Shown: positions 1-8,662 of the stretch, piece after piece
Layout of the letters: every line of letters begins with the position of its first letter
How positions within the stretch are numbered: position 1 is the stretch's first letter
NCBI RefSeq assembly: GCF_002284565.1
Contig: NZ_NPKI01000015.1
Coordinates: forward strand, 62,001-126,000
Reading direction: 5' to 3'
Origin: Mesorhizobium mediterraneum
GTDB taxonomy: Bacteria > Pseudomonadota > Alphaproteobacteria > Rhizobiales > Rhizobiaceae
DNA length: 64,000 bases
The notes under the pieces: model-generated
What the model saw: only the letters and a program-made list of their open reading frames with translations
Told to the model about the DNA's origin: nothing
The model's database searches: none
Program-made: the position numbers and the translations under genes

Positions 1-760
1 AAAGGGCTTGCCCGAAGCCGGTCGTGTGCGCCGTGATATAGGTGCGGTCGAGCGCGTTATGCTGGCCGAGATAGGCGAGCAGCCCTGTGAACAGCGCGAC
101 ATCGCCATCCGGCGCGATCGCCAGATGCATGTCGGCGAGATCCGATGTCATGGTGCGGCGCGGGTCGATCAGCACCACTTTCATCTCGGGCCGTTTTTCA
201 CGGGCGGCGGCGATGCGCTGGTAGAGCACCGGATGGCACCAGGCGAGATTGGAGCCGACCAGCACGATGAGGTCGGCGAGTTCCAGATCCTCATAACTGC
301 CCGGCACCATGTCGGAGCCGAAGGCGCGGCGGTGGCCGGCAACCGATGAGGCCATGCACAGGCGCGAATTGGTATCGATATTGGCCGAGCCGATAAACCC
401 CTTCATCAGCTTGTTGGCGACATAATAGTCTTCGGTCAACAACTGGCCGGAAACGTAGAAGGCGACCGAATCGGGGCCGTGCTCGGCAATGGTGTGCGAG
501 AAGGTCGACGCGACGAGGTCGAGCGCTTCGTCCCAACCGGTGCGGCGACCGTGGATCTCCGGATAGAGCAGCCTGCCGTCGAGGTCGATCGTCTCGGCCA
601 GCGCCGAGCCCTTGGAACAAAGCCGGCCGAAATTGGCCGGATGGTCGGGGTCGCCGCGGACGGTCACCTCACCGTCCGCAGCGACCTTCGCCAGCACGCC
701 GCAGCCCACCCCGCAATAGGGGCAGGTGGTCCTCACCTCGCGCGCTTCGTCGATCTTCAT
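1..760 (-). CDS. nasA: Assimilatory nitrate reductase catalytic subunit, N-terminal part
   Basis: Partial gene: it starts at the ATG read from 760 and runs off the left edge, so about the first 253 residues are visible. The N-terminus has the 4Fe-4S motif of molybdopterin oxidoreductases (C13, C16, C20, C48, in TTCPYCGVGC and RLCSKG), followed by the molybdopterin-binding start (GWDEALDLVA, SANIDTNSRLCM, LIDPRRT). The family reduces nitrate to nitrite in the cytoplasm with a bis-MGD cofactor. The gene lies two bases after the nirD stop, so it is the last known gene of the narK-nirB-nirD-nasA operon and should share its leader-controlled promoter near 5.3 kb. The C-terminal [2Fe-2S] domain common in NasA lies outside the window. 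Confidence 0.93.
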   Translation of the reverse strand, partial: MKIDEAREVRTTCPYCGVGCGVLAKVAADGEVTVRGDPDHPANFGRLCSKGSALAETIDLDGRLLYPEIHGRRTGWDEALDLVASTFSHTIAEHGPDSVAFYVSGQLLTEDYYVANKLMKGFIGSANIDTNSRLCMASSVAGHRRAFGSDMVPGSYEDLELADLIVLVGSNLAWCHPVLYQRIAAAREKRPEMKVVLIDPRRTMTSDLADMHLAIAPDGDVALFTGLLAYLGQHNALDRTYITAHTTGFGQAL

Positions 761-762
761 GC

Positions 763-1095
763 TCAGGCCGCGCGACTGGCCAGCGCTTCTAGCGCAATGA
801 ACAGACGCTCGCCGTCGATCCGCACCGGAATGGTGCGCACCGCACCTTCGTCGGCGCCGAGCGCCTTGCCGGTCTCTAGCGAAATCACCCAATTGTGCAA
901 GGGACAGGTCACCGCCGCGCCATGGACGATGCCTTGGCTGAGCGGCCCGCCCTTGTGCGGGCAATGATCTTCGATGGCGAAGACCTGGTCCTCTGCCGTG
1001 CGGAAGACCGCGATCTTACCTTGAGGCGTGGCGACGCAGCGCGCGCCGCGGCGCGGAATGTCTGATATCGAGCCGATTGATATCCAGTTCATCAT
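763..1095 (-). CDS. nirD: Nitrite reductase (NADH) small subunit, Rieske type
   Basis: A 110-residue protein with a complete Rieske [2Fe-2S] motif: C45-x-H47 in DHCPHKGG and C64-x2-H67 in CPLHNW. It is the small subunit of cytoplasmic NADH-dependent nitrite reductase, which reduces nitrite to ammonium together with NirB. Two ATG codons stand in tandem at 1095 and 1092; the first is used here. The gap to the nirB stop codon is only two bases, so translation is probably coupled. Some NirD proteins lack the cluster ligands; here all four are present. The long reading frame that runs on upstream of 1095 only shadows nirB. Confidence 0.95.
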   Translation of the reverse strand: MMNWISIGSISDIPRRGARCVATPQGKIAVFRTAEDQVFAIEDHCPHKGGPLSQGIVHGAAVTCPLHNWVISLETGKALGADEGAVRTIPVRIDGERLFIALEALASRAA

Positions 1096-1097
1096 GA

Positions 1098-3548
1098 TCA
1101 CTCCGCCGCCTGCGCGAAGCCGACCGAAGCCATCGGCCGGAACTCGTGCTTGTCCTTGCCGGAGACGCGTTCCGACCACGGATCGACCTGCGCGAATTTC
1201 TGCGAAAAGACGAAGCGGTCGAAATAGGCCTTGCGCTTCTCGCCATCGTCCATGATCTGGCGCTTGATCTCGGCGATGCCGATGCGCTTGGCCCATTTGT
1301 AGATGCGCTCGAGATAGCGGCCCTGCTCGCGATACATCTGCGTCAGCGCCACGATATGCTCCAGCGCCTCGTCCTCGGTCTTGACCAGGCCGAGCACCTC
1401 TGTGCCCTTGATGTCGAGGCCGGCGGCCCCGGCGAAATGGATCTCGTAGCCTGAATCGACGCAGATCACGCCGACATCCTTGCAGGTTGCTTCCGCGCAG
1501 TTCCTCGGGCAGCCCGAGACCGCCATCTTGACCTTGGCGGGCGTCCACGAGCCCCACATGAATTTCTCGATGCGGACACCGAACCCCGTCGAATCCTGCG
1601 TGCCGAAGCGGCACCAGTCCGAACCAACGCAGGTTTTCACCGTGCGCAACCCTTTGGCATAGGCGTGGCCGGAGACGAAGCCAGCCTGGCCGAGATCGGC
1701 CCACACCGCGGGCAGGTCTTCCTTGCGGATGCCGAGCATGTCGATGCGCTGTCCGCCGGTGACCTTGACCATCGGGATCTCGAACTTGTCGACGACGTCG
1801 GCGATGGCGCGCAGTTCGGCGGCATTGGTGACGCCGCCCCACATGCGCGGCACCACCGAATAGGTGCCGTCCTTCTGGATGTTGGCGTGGACGCGCTCGT
1901 TGATGAAGCGCGACTGGTAGTCGTCGGCATACTCGTCCGGCCAGTCGCAGACCAGATAGTAGTTGAGCGCCGGCCGGCATTTGGCGCAGCCGCAGGAAGT
2001 GGTCCATTCCAGCTCCTGCATGACGGCGGGGATGGTCTTCAGGCCCTTGGCCTTGATCAGCCGGCGGACTTCGTCGTGGCCGAGCGTGGTGCAGCCGCAC
2101 ATCGGCTGCACAGCCGCCGGATTGTATTTGTCGCCGATGGTCAGCACCATCAACTTTTCGACCAGCCCGGTACAGGAGCCGCAGGAAGCGGACGCCTTGG
2201 TGTGGGCACGCACGTCGTCTAGCGAGGTCAGGCCCTTGGCCGTGATCGCGCCGGTGATCTTTCCCTTGCAAACGCCGTTGCAGCCGCAGATTTCCGCATC
2301 ATCCGGCAAGGCTGCAACGGCCGCCATAGGGTCCAGGGAGGCGCCTCCTTGGTATGACTGGCCGAAGATAAGCGTGTCACGCATTTCCGATATGTCGGTC
2401 TGCTTCTTCTTGAGGTCGTTGAACCAGGCGCCGTCGGCCGTCTCGCCATAGAGCACGGTGCCGATGATGCGGTCATCCCTAAGCACCAGCCGCTTGTAGA
2501 CACCGGCCGAAGCATCGCGCAGCACGATTTCCTGGCGGTCGTCGCCCTCGGCGAAATCGCCGAGCGAGAACAGCTCGATGCCGGTGACCTTGAGCTTGGT
2601 CGGCGTGTCCGAATGGACGAAGGCAGCAGCCTCGTCGCCGGCGAGTTGGCTGGCAGTGACGCGCGCCATCTCATAGAGCGGCGCGACCAGCCCGTAGACC
2701 TGGCCACTGACCTCGGCGCACTCACCGAGCGCATAGATGTCGGGATCGTTGCTGCGCATGCCGGCATCGACGACGATGCCGCGATTGACGGCAATGCCGG
2801 CTGCCTTGGCGATTGCGGCGTTCGGCCGGATGCCGACCGCCATGACCACCAGCGTCGCCGGGATGATGGTTCCGTCGGCAAGTTCCACCTGCTCGACCTT
2901 GCCGTTGCCCGTGATCGCCTGGGTGTTGGCCTTGGTGATGACCTTGATGCCGCGTTCTTCAACCGCGCGTTGCAGGAGATAGCCGGCGGCGGGATCGAGC
3001 TGGCGCTCCATCAGCGTCGGCATGACGTGCAGCACGGTGACGTCCATGCCTTGCGCGTTGAGGCCGGCCGCGGCCTCCAGCCCGAGCAGGCCGCCGCCAA
3101 TGACCACAGCCTTGGCCCGCGACTGGGCGGCAAGCATCATGGCCCGGACGTCGTCCAGATCGCGATAGGTGAGCACGCCCGGCAGATCGTGGCCCGGCAC
3201 CGGGATGATGAACGGCACCGAGCCGGTGGCGATGACCAGCTTGTCGTAGGGCTCGGTCACGCCATGATCGGAGGTGACTGTCTTTGCCTGCCGGTCGATG
3301 GCGACGATCTTGTGGCCCTTGTAGAGGGTGATGCCGTGCTTGATGTACCAGCCGTCGCCATGGATGATGATCTCCTCATAGGCCTTTTCGCCCGACAGAA
3401 CCGGCGACAGCATGATGCGGTCGTAGTTCACGCGCGGCTCGGCGTTGAAGATGGTGACCTGGTAGCGCCCAGGCGCCTTTTCCAGGAGATGCTCCAGCAT
3501 GCGCCCGGGGGCCATGCCGTTGCCGATGATGACGAGTTTTTCGGTCAT
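1098..3548 (-). CDS. nirB: Nitrite reductase (NADH) large subunit
   Basis: An 816-residue protein, the usual NirB length. Domains in order are: FAD/NADH oxidoreductase with an N-terminal dinucleotide motif (IIGNGMAPGRMLEH) and a second one at VVIGGGLLGLEAA; a BFD-like [2Fe-2S] domain near residue 420 (CGCNGVCKGK, then CGSCTGL); and the sulfite/nitrite reductase domains with siroheme and 4Fe-4S ligands (CVGSDWCRFGTQDS and SGCPRNCAEATCKD). It reduces nitrite to ammonium with six electrons from NADH. The start at 3548 (MTEKLVIIG) fits the family; the open frame continues upstream to 3761 into the narK coding region and that part is rejected. It lies 19 bases after narK and 2 bases before nirD. 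Confidence 0.97.
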   Translation of the reverse strand: MTEKLVIIGNGMAPGRMLEHLLEKAPGRYQVTIFNAEPRVNYDRIMLSPVLSGEKAYEEIIIHGDGWYIKHGITLYKGHKIVAIDRQAKTVTSDHGVTEPYDKLVIATGSVPFIIPVPGHDLPGVLTYRDLDDVRAMMLAAQSRAKAVVIGGGLLGLEAAAGLNAQGMDVTVLHVMPTLMERQLDPAAGYLLQRAVEERGIKVITKANTQAITGNGKVEQVELADGTIIPATLVVMAVGIRPNAAIAKAAGIAVNRGIVVDAGMRSNDPDIYALGECAEVSGQVYGLVAPLYEMARVTASQLAGDEAAAFVHSDTPTKLKVTGIELFSLGDFAEGDDRQEIVLRDASAGVYKRLVLRDDRIIGTVLYGETADGAWFNDLKKKQTDISEMRDTLIFGQSYQGGASLDPMAAVAALPDDAEICGCNGVCKGKITGAITAKGLTSLDDVRAHTKASASCGSCTGLVEKLMVLTIGDKYNPAAVQPMCGCTTLGHDEVRRLIKAKGLKTIPAVMQELEWTTSCGCAKCRPALNYYLVCDWPDEYADDYQSRFINERVHANIQKDGTYSVVPRMWGGVTNAAELRAIADVVDKFEIPMVKVTGGQRIDMLGIRKEDLPAVWADLGQAGFVSGHAYAKGLRTVKTCVGSDWCRFGTQDSTGFGVRIEKFMWGSWTPAKVKMAVSGCPRNCAEATCKDVGVICVDSGYEIHFAGAAGLDIKGTEVLGLVKTEDEALEHIVALTQMYREQGRYLERIYKWAKRIGIAEIKRQIMDDGEKRKAYFDRFVFSQKFAQVDPWSERVSGKDKHEFRPMASVGFAQAAE

Positions 3549-3567
3549 ATCCTGATCCACTCCGGTC

Positions 3568-4869
3568 TCACTCAGCCGCGTAGGAAAGGCCTGAAGCTTC
3601 GGCAGACGCCGTGCGCTCCATCCGCCGGATGGAAAAATGCATCCAGGCAAAGCAGGTGGCGACGATGACGAAGAGCAGCATGAAGCAGCTCGACCAGACG
3701 CCGGTGAGGTCGTTGAGCGCGCCGAAGGCGATTGGCAGGATAAAGCCGCCGAGCCCGCCAATCATGCCGACAACGCCGCCGACCGCGCCGACACTCTGCG
3801 GGTAGTAAGCCGGGATGTGCTTGTAGACGGCGGCCTTGCCGAGGCTCATGAAGAAGCCGAGCACGCAGGCAACGGCTATGAAGGTGAGCGGGCCGATCTC
3901 GAAATGGAAGGCGATCGGCCCGCTGATGCCATGCACGACGTAGTCTGCCGAGGGGAGAGACAGAACGAGAGTCGCGCCGGCACTGACAGCGAAGGTCCAG
4001 TAGAGCACGGTGCGGGCGCCGATCCGGTCGGAAAGCACGCCACCATAGGCGCGGAAAATACTTGCCGGAATTGAATAGGCCGCGCCGATCATGCCGGCGG
4101 TCGCAAGCCCGAAGCCGTAGACGCCGATCAGGTAGCGGGGCAGCCACAGCGACAGCGCGACGAATGCACCGAAGGCGAAGAAATAATAGAAGGCGAAGCG
4201 CCAGACCTGCAGATTCTTGAGCGGCGCGAATTCCTGCAAGAAGCTTCTCGCGGGCGCTGCCTTGCAGGCACGGCGCTCGCGGATGACCGGATCGTCGCCG
4301 GTCGTAAACCAGAAGACGGCGGCCATGACGACGAGTGCTGCCGCCCAGATTAGCGCGACCGACTGCCAGCCCCAGGAGAGAAGCACGAACGGTGCCAGGA
4401 ACTTGGTGACTGCGGCGCCGACATTGCCGACACCGAAAATGCCAAGCGCCGTGCCCTGCCTGCCGGCCGGAAAGAAACGCGAGACATAGGCGACACCGAC
4501 GGCGAAGGAACCGCCGGCGAGCCCAACGCCTAGCGCGGCGACCAGCATCTGTCCGTAGGTGTGCGCAAAAGCGAGCAGGAAGGTAGCGACCGCCGCCGCA
4601 AGCATGGTCGCGGTGTATACCAGCCGTCCGCCAAAACGGTCGGTCCAGACACCGAGCACCATGCGCACGAGCGAACCGGTGAGGATCGGCGTGCCGACCA
4701 GCAGGCCGAACTCCGTCTCGTTCAACCCAAGGTCCTGCTTTATACGCACGCCGATGATTGAAAAGATCGTCCACACCGCGAAGCAGACGGTGAAGGCGAT
4801 GGTGGACATCACAAGCGCCTGCTGGGGAGCACTGTCCTGGCTGGGCGCGGCTGGGAGATTTGCAGTCAA
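3568..4869 (-). CDS. narK: NarK/NasA-type nitrate/nitrite MFS transporter
   Basis: A 433-residue protein with about 12 hydrophobic segments. It carries the nitrate-porter signature in two places: GIFGVGNVGAAVTKFLAPF (TM5 region) and VGGVVGMIGGLGGFILP (TM11 region). It imports nitrate and/or exports nitrite across the inner membrane. The proposed start is a TTG at 4869, supported by GGAG eight bases upstream. It is followed 19 bases later by nirB, so it is part of the nitrate-to-ammonium operon. The same island encodes an ABC nitrate importer, so the cell has two routes for nitrate. Confidence 0.92.
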   Translation of the reverse strand: MTANLPAAPSQDSAPQQALVMSTIAFTVCFAVWTIFSIIGVRIKQDLGLNETEFGLLVGTPILTGSLVRMVLGVWTDRFGGRLVYTATMLAAAVATFLLAFAHTYGQMLVAALGVGLAGGSFAVGVAYVSRFFPAGRQGTALGIFGVGNVGAAVTKFLAPFVLLSWGWQSVALIWAAALVVMAAVFWFTTGDDPVIRERRACKAAPARSFLQEFAPLKNLQVWRFAFYYFFAFGAFVALSLWLPRYLIGVYGFGLATAGMIGAAYSIPASIFRAYGGVLSDRIGARTVLYWTFAVSAGATLVLSLPSADYVVHGISGPIAFHFEIGPLTFIAVACVLGFFMSLGKAAVYKHIPAYYPQSVGAVGGVVGMIGGLGGFILPIAFGALNDLTGVWSSCFMLLFVIVATCFAWMHFSIRRMERTASAEASGLSYAAE

Positions 4870-4924
4870 TGTCTGGCTCCGGTTTGCGGCGTGGGAGGCA
4901 CCGCGGATGTTTGTGGGTGAATGA

Positions 4925-5116
4925 TCAGCGGCGCGGCATCGGCGCGTGCAACGAGACCGGGTTCGCCACGGTCGGGTCTTTGCTTTCCGTCTTGGCGCCG
5001 ACGGGAAACAGCAGGAGCGCGGCGGTGAACAGCGCCGCCGTCAGCGCGCTGCTGGCCAGAAAATCGCGGCGCGTGAAGTCCGCGAGGGACGCGCCAGTTC
5101 CGATCCGTTTCGTCAT
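4925..5116 (-). CDS. 63-residue Tat-signal ORF resembling the NrtA leader peptide
   Basis: A short ORF directly after the first ANTAR leader and 55 bases before narK. Its N-terminus (MTKRIGTGASLADFTRRDFL, then a hydrophobic stretch) matches the start of NrtA (MTKRIKTEAPFEGMTRRNFL), and the GGAGACGACG ribosome site is also the same. After the hydrophobic segment ending FPVGA it diverges and stops, so no solute-binding domain is left. It may be the stump of an nrtA copy brought along with the duplicated leader, or a real small Tat-dependent or membrane protein of the operon. Translation is plausible; function is unknown. Confidence 0.55.
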   Translation of the reverse strand: MTKRIGTGASLADFTRRDFLASSALTAALFTAALLLFPVGAKTESKDPTVANPVSLHAPMPRR

Positions 5117-5170
5117 CGTCGTCTCCGGTTGGGCGCCGCTTGGGACCAGCGCCGTCGATCGCGTAAAAAC

Positions 5171-5237
5171 AAAAAAGCCGCCGGCCAGGTCTTCGCGCGT
5201 CCGTCCATCCGGGATCGCGTATGACCTGAGCGGCAGC
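5171..5237 (-). terminator. Leader-1 intrinsic terminator, regulated by ANTAR hairpin
   Basis: Read on the minus strand, the arm at 5237-5223 pairs with the arm at 5191-5177 over 15 positions (two G-U pairs, one mismatch), followed by six T at 5176-5171. The 5' arm starts inside the loop of the second hexaloop hairpin (5232-5243), so the two folds exclude each other. This is the expected layout for antitermination by an ANTAR protein such as NasT, encoded 5 kb upstream. Confidence 0.85.
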
Positions 5238-5266
5238 TTTGCCTGTGGCGCCCGCCATTGGACGCC
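5232..5266 (-). ncRNA. ANTAR two-hairpin target RNA, narK-nirBD-nasA leader
   Basis: On the minus strand hairpin P1 (5266-5247) is a 7-bp stem (GGCGTCC/GGGCGCC) with hexaloop AATGGC. Three bases later hairpin P2 (5243-5232) is GGC/GCC closing hexaloop AAAGCT. Both loops have A at position 1 and G at position 4, the conserved ANTAR recognition features described for NasR/EutV-type leaders. P2 has only three clear pairs by itself (four if A1-U6 closes), which is typical of a hairpin stabilised by protein. The element is repeated almost unchanged at 8724-8758 before nrtA. Confidence 0.85.
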
Positions 5267-5300
5267 GTGTCACTTGGCCCTTGCGGACCTACATTCTAAA

Positions 5301-5318
5301 AAGCAGGAAGCGTGCCAA
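5301..5318 (-). promoter_or_regulatory. Sigma-54 promoter of the narK-nirBD-nasA operon
   Basis: Minus-strand sequence TTGGCACGCTTCCTGCTT matches the sigma-54 consensus TGGCACG-N4-TTGCW with GG and GC in correct register. It lies about 35 bases before the first ANTAR hairpin. A near-identical promoter stands before nrtA. It implies RpoN with an activator such as NtrC, that is, control by nitrogen status. Confidence 0.88.
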
Positions 5319-5435
5319 TTCGACAGCGCTCTAGATTACCGAATGAAATCAATGTGAATCGCAGCCGAGCGATTTTTGACCAAGCCCAGCATCGGATCAA
5401 AGATTAGTCAGAATGCCTTGCGCAGCAGCATAATA

Positions 5436-5447
5436 TTTGTGCAATGC
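5436..5447 (-). promoter_or_regulatory. Conserved upstream element, possible NtrC enhancer
   Basis: The minus-strand motif GCATTGCACAAA lies 118 bp upstream of the sigma-54 promoter and is followed by ATTATGC. The same motif lies 117 bp upstream of the nrtA promoter, and a shorter version (GCATTGCACAAT) is just before nasT. Its position and its GCAC half-site suit an NtrC-type activator site, but the full GCAC-N7-GTGC palindrome is not seen, so the identity is inference. The rest of the non-coding stretch 5117-5513 is the leader and promoter described here. Confidence 0.45.
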
Positions 5448-5513
5448 GATAGAATGCCCATTGCCGATGCAGATTGCCAATTGTCGATGATGACGCGTTT
5501 TTCGGTCATGGCC

Positions 5514-6311
5514 TTATTCCGCGGCTTCGACGAAGCGGTGGCGTTCGTAGAGGAACTTCAGCACCGCCTCGCGGCAGCGCAGGAAGGTCCGGTCGGAGGA
5601 AAGCTCGATGCGCCGGCGCGGCCGGGCGAGCGGCACGGGAAGCACCTCGCCGATGGTTGCCGCCGGGCCGTTGGTCATCATGACAATGCGGTCGGACAAC
5701 AGCACCGCCTCGTCGACGTCATGGGTGATCATGATCGTCGTCGAGCCAAGCCGGGAATGGATATCCATCACTGCGTCCTGCAGATGGGCGCGTGTCAGCG
5801 CGTCGAGCGCGCCGAACGGCTCATCGAGCAGCAGGATCTTCGGCTCCATGGCCAGCGCGCGGGCGATGCCGACGCGCTGCTTCATGCCGCCCGAAATCTC
5901 AGCCGGACGCTTGTCCCTGGCATGCGCCATCTGCACGAGGTCGAGATTGCGCATGATCCAGTCATGCCGCTCGGCCCGGGTCCTGGTGCTGCCGAACACC
6001 TTCGACACCGCCAGGTTGATGTTTTCGTAGACGGTGAGCCACGGCAGCAGGCTGTGGTTCTGGAACACCACGGCGCGCTCGGGACCGGGGCTGTCGACCT
6101 CCTTGTCTTCGAGCAGGACCGCGCCGGCGGACACTCTCGTCAACCCGGCGATCAGGTTGAGCAAGGTCGACTTGCCGCAGCCGGAATGGCCGATGATCGA
6201 GACGAATTCGCCCTTGTCTATGGTCAGCCGAATGTCCTTCAGCACCTCGCTGACCTGGCCACCGCGGGCGAAGGATTTGTCGATATGGTCGAGTTTCAGG
6301 TAGGCCGTCAT
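5514..6311 (-). CDS. nrtD: Nitrate ABC transporter ATP-binding protein
   Basis: A 265-residue ABC ATPase with Walker A (GHSGCGKST), Q-loop (VVFQNHSLLPWLTV), signature (EISGGMKQRVGIARAL), Walker B (ILLLDEPFGALDALTR) and H-loop (ITHDVDEA). The sequence resembles NrtC/NrtD and SsuB/TauB proteins. It has no C-terminal solute-binding-like domain, so NrtD is the better name than NrtC. The start at 6311 (MTAYLKLDHIDK) is eleven bases from the nrtB stop; upstream frame extension to 6452 overlaps nrtB and is rejected. It powers nitrate import with NrtA and NrtB. Confidence 0.95.
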   Translation of the reverse strand: MTAYLKLDHIDKSFARGGQVSEVLKDIRLTIDKGEFVSIIGHSGCGKSTLLNLIAGLTRVSAGAVLLEDKEVDSPGPERAVVFQNHSLLPWLTVYENINLAVSKVFGSTRTRAERHDWIMRNLDLVQMAHARDKRPAEISGGMKQRVGIARALAMEPKILLLDEPFGALDALTRAHLQDAVMDIHSRLGSTTIMITHDVDEAVLLSDRIVMMTNGPAATIGEVLPVPLARPRRRIELSSDRTFLRCREAVLKFLYERHRFVEAAE

Positions 6312-6321
6312 CGCTCTCTCC

Positions 6322-7218
6322 TCACTTTGCCGTTGTGCCGCGGGTGACGAAGGCGCCGACCGCCGCGACCAGGCGGTCGAGGCAAAAACCGGTGACGCCG
6401 ATATAGGCGAGCGCGACGATGATGTCGGGCAGCCGCGACGAATTCCAGGCATCCCAGATGAAGAAGCCGATACCGACGCCGCCTGTCAGCATTTCGGCCG
6501 CGACGATGGCAAGCCAGGACAGGCCGATGCCGATGCGCAGGCCGGTGAAGATGTAAGGTGCCGCGGCCGGCACCATGATCTTCACGAAGAATTCGAGCTG
6601 GTTGAGCCTGAGGATTCGGGAGACGTTGCGGTAATCCTCTGGAATGTTGCGGACGCCGACGGCGGTGTTGATGATCACCGGCCAGATCGAGGTGATGAAG
6701 ATGACGAAGATCGCCGACGGGCTGGAATCGCGGAAGGCAGCCAGCGACAGCGGCAGCCAAGCGAGCGGCGGCACGGTGCGCAGAATCTGGAACACAGGGT
6801 CGAGGCCACGCATCGCCCAGATCGACTGGCCGACTAGAGCGCCGAGCGCGACGCCGACGATTGCAGCCAGGCCGAAGCCGATGGCGACGCGCTGCAGCGA
6901 GATCAGCACTCGCCAGGCCAGTCCGATATCCTGCGGACCATAGTCGAAGAACGGATGGGCGATCAGATCGTAGGCCTCGTTCCACACCTGGCTCGGTGGC
7001 GGCAAGCTGGCATTGGGCGACGAGCAGGCGATCTGCCAGATGACCAGCATGACGGCGATAACGACTGCCGGCGGCACCAGCGTACTCGCCAGTTTGCCGG
7101 CGATCGCGGCGGGATCGAAGCGGCGCCTCATCTTGGCGGTGAAAGCTATGACCTCTGCGGGCTTGGCAGGCGTGGGGAACGCCTTCACCTTGCTGTCCTC
7201 GATGGTTTGGATAGACAT
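6322..7218 (-). CDS. nrtB: Nitrate ABC transporter permease
   Basis: A 298-residue inner-membrane permease of the NrtB/SsuC family with about six hydrophobic segments and the EAA-like loop around YRNVSRILRLNQLEFFVKI. The start at 7218 (MSIQTIEDSK) follows an AAGGAGC ribosome site; the frame is open to 7263, but that segment lacks a ribosome site. It is the second gene of the nrtA-nrtB-nrtD operon, 66 bases after nrtA. The N-terminal ~65 residues are a cytoplasmic extension before the first membrane segment. Confidence 0.94.
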   Translation of the reverse strand: MSIQTIEDSKVKAFPTPAKPAEVIAFTAKMRRRFDPAAIAGKLASTLVPPAVVIAVMLVIWQIACSSPNASLPPPSQVWNEAYDLIAHPFFDYGPQDIGLAWRVLISLQRVAIGFGLAAIVGVALGALVGQSIWAMRGLDPVFQILRTVPPLAWLPLSLAAFRDSSPSAIFVIFITSIWPVIINTAVGVRNIPEDYRNVSRILRLNQLEFFVKIMVPAAAPYIFTGLRIGIGLSWLAIVAAEMLTGGVGIGFFIWDAWNSSRLPDIIVALAYIGVTGFCLDRLVAAVGAFVTRGTTAK

Positions 7219-7284
7219 TTCGCAAAAAGCTCCTTGAGCACGTGGAGTGACAGGCGGCGCCAACGGCGCCGCCTGTCGTCGACG

Positions 7285-8601
7285 TCAGGCCGATGCCTTG
7301 ATCTTGAGGCTGTCGAGATAGGCGGACGGGTTGGCCGGATCGAAGATCTTGCCGTCGAAGAAGGTCTCCACGCCGCGCGACGAAGACGCCGGGATATCGG
7401 CCGCCGCGACGCCGAGGTCCTTGGCCGCCTCGCGCCACAGATCTTCGCGGTTGACCTGATCGACCAGTGCCTTGATGTCGGTGGTCGCCGCGAATTTGCC
7501 CCAGCGGATGTTCTCGGCGAGGAACCAGCTGTCGTGGCTCTTGAAAGGGTAGGACACGCCACCCTTCCAGAACTTCATGTAGAGGTCGGTGCCGGTGGCA
7601 ACGCGGCCATTGCCGTAGTTGATGTCGCCCTTGAGGCGCCCGATGATATCGGCGGTCGGCACGTTCATCCATTGTCGCTTGCCGATGATGGCCGCCATCT
7701 CGTCCTTGTTTTCCAAGGCTTCGCACCATTGCTGGGCTTCCATGACGGCCATCAGGATCGCCTTGGTGGCATTCGGGTTCTTGTCGATGAAGGCGGCGCG
7801 CAAGCCGAGCGCCTTTTCCGGATGGCCCTTCCAGAGCTCGCCGGTTGTGGCCGCGGTGAAGCCGACGCCCTGGTGGACGAGCTGCTCGTTCCATGGCTCG
7901 CCGACGCAGAACACGTCCATGTTGCCGACCTTCATGTTGGCGACCATCTGCGGCGGCGGCACAACGATAGTCGAGACGTCCTTGTCGGGATCGATGCCGC
8001 CGGCGGCCAGCCAGTAGCGCAACCAGAGATCATGGGTGCCGCCCGGGAAGGTCATGGCGGCCTTCACCTCCTTGCCTTCGGCCTTCTTGGCCGCGAAGGC
8101 GTCCTTCAGTTTGGACGCGTCGAGGCCGACGCCGGTGCCGGCATACTCCTGGGCGACGGAAATGGCCTGGCAGTCGTAGTTCAGCCGCGCCACGAGCGCC
8201 ATCGGCATCGGCTGGTTGTTCTGCGTCACCTTGCCGGTGTGCATCAGGTAAGGCATCGGCGTCAGGATATGGGCGCCGTCGATGCCGTTGGCTTCGCCGC
8301 CGAGCATCAGATTGTCACGCGTCGCGCCCCAGGAGGCCTGCTTGAGCACCTCGACATCGGGCATGCCGAATTTTTCGAACAGGCCCTTCTCCTTGGCGAT
8401 CATCAGCGGCGCTGCATCGGTCAGCGCGATAAAGCCGAGCTTGGCGCCGGTGACTTCCGGAGCTGCCGTCGCCGCATAGGCGCCAGACGGCAGCAGCGCG
8501 CGCGCCGCCGCCAGCGTTGCCGCGGTGGCAGCACTTGCCATCAGAAAATTGCGGCGGGTCATGCCCTCGAAAGGGGCTTCAGTCTTGATGCGTTTCGTCA
8601 T
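7285..8601 (-). CDS. nrtA: Nitrate ABC transporter substrate-binding protein, Tat-exported
   Basis: A 438-residue NrtA/CmpA-family periplasmic binding protein. The first ~45 residues are a twin-arginine signal (MTRRNFLMASAATAATLAAA, then YAATAAPEV). Family blocks include AKLGFIALTDAAPLMIAKEKG, PGGTHDLWLRYWLAAGGI, VGEPWNEQL and GGVSYPFKSHDSWFLAENIRWG. It binds nitrate in the periplasm for NrtB/NrtD. The ATG at 8601 has GGGAGA at a good distance. It is the first gene after the second ANTAR leader; its paralogue NasS lies directly upstream without a signal peptide. Confidence 0.96.
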   Translation of the reverse strand: MTKRIKTEAPFEGMTRRNFLMASAATAATLAAARALLPSGAYAATAAPEVTGAKLGFIALTDAAPLMIAKEKGLFEKFGMPDVEVLKQASWGATRDNLMLGGEANGIDGAHILTPMPYLMHTGKVTQNNQPMPMALVARLNYDCQAISVAQEYAGTGVGLDASKLKDAFAAKKAEGKEVKAAMTFPGGTHDLWLRYWLAAGGIDPDKDVSTIVVPPPQMVANMKVGNMDVFCVGEPWNEQLVHQGVGFTAATTGELWKGHPEKALGLRAAFIDKNPNATKAILMAVMEAQQWCEALENKDEMAAIIGKRQWMNVPTADIIGRLKGDINYGNGRVATGTDLYMKFWKGGVSYPFKSHDSWFLAENIRWGKFAATTDIKALVDQVNREDLWREAAKDLGVAAADIPASSSRGVETFFDGKIFDPANPSAYLDSLKIKASA

Positions 8602-8662
8602 CGTCGTCTCCCGTTGGGCACTGCTTGGGATCAGCGCCGTCGATTGCGTGTTCGGTCAAAAC

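Noticed and set aside
763..2271. 502-residue frame that appears to fuse a nirB-region sequence with NirD
   Set aside because: Only its last 110 residues (from 1095) are real NirD; the rest is an out-of-frame reading of nirB.
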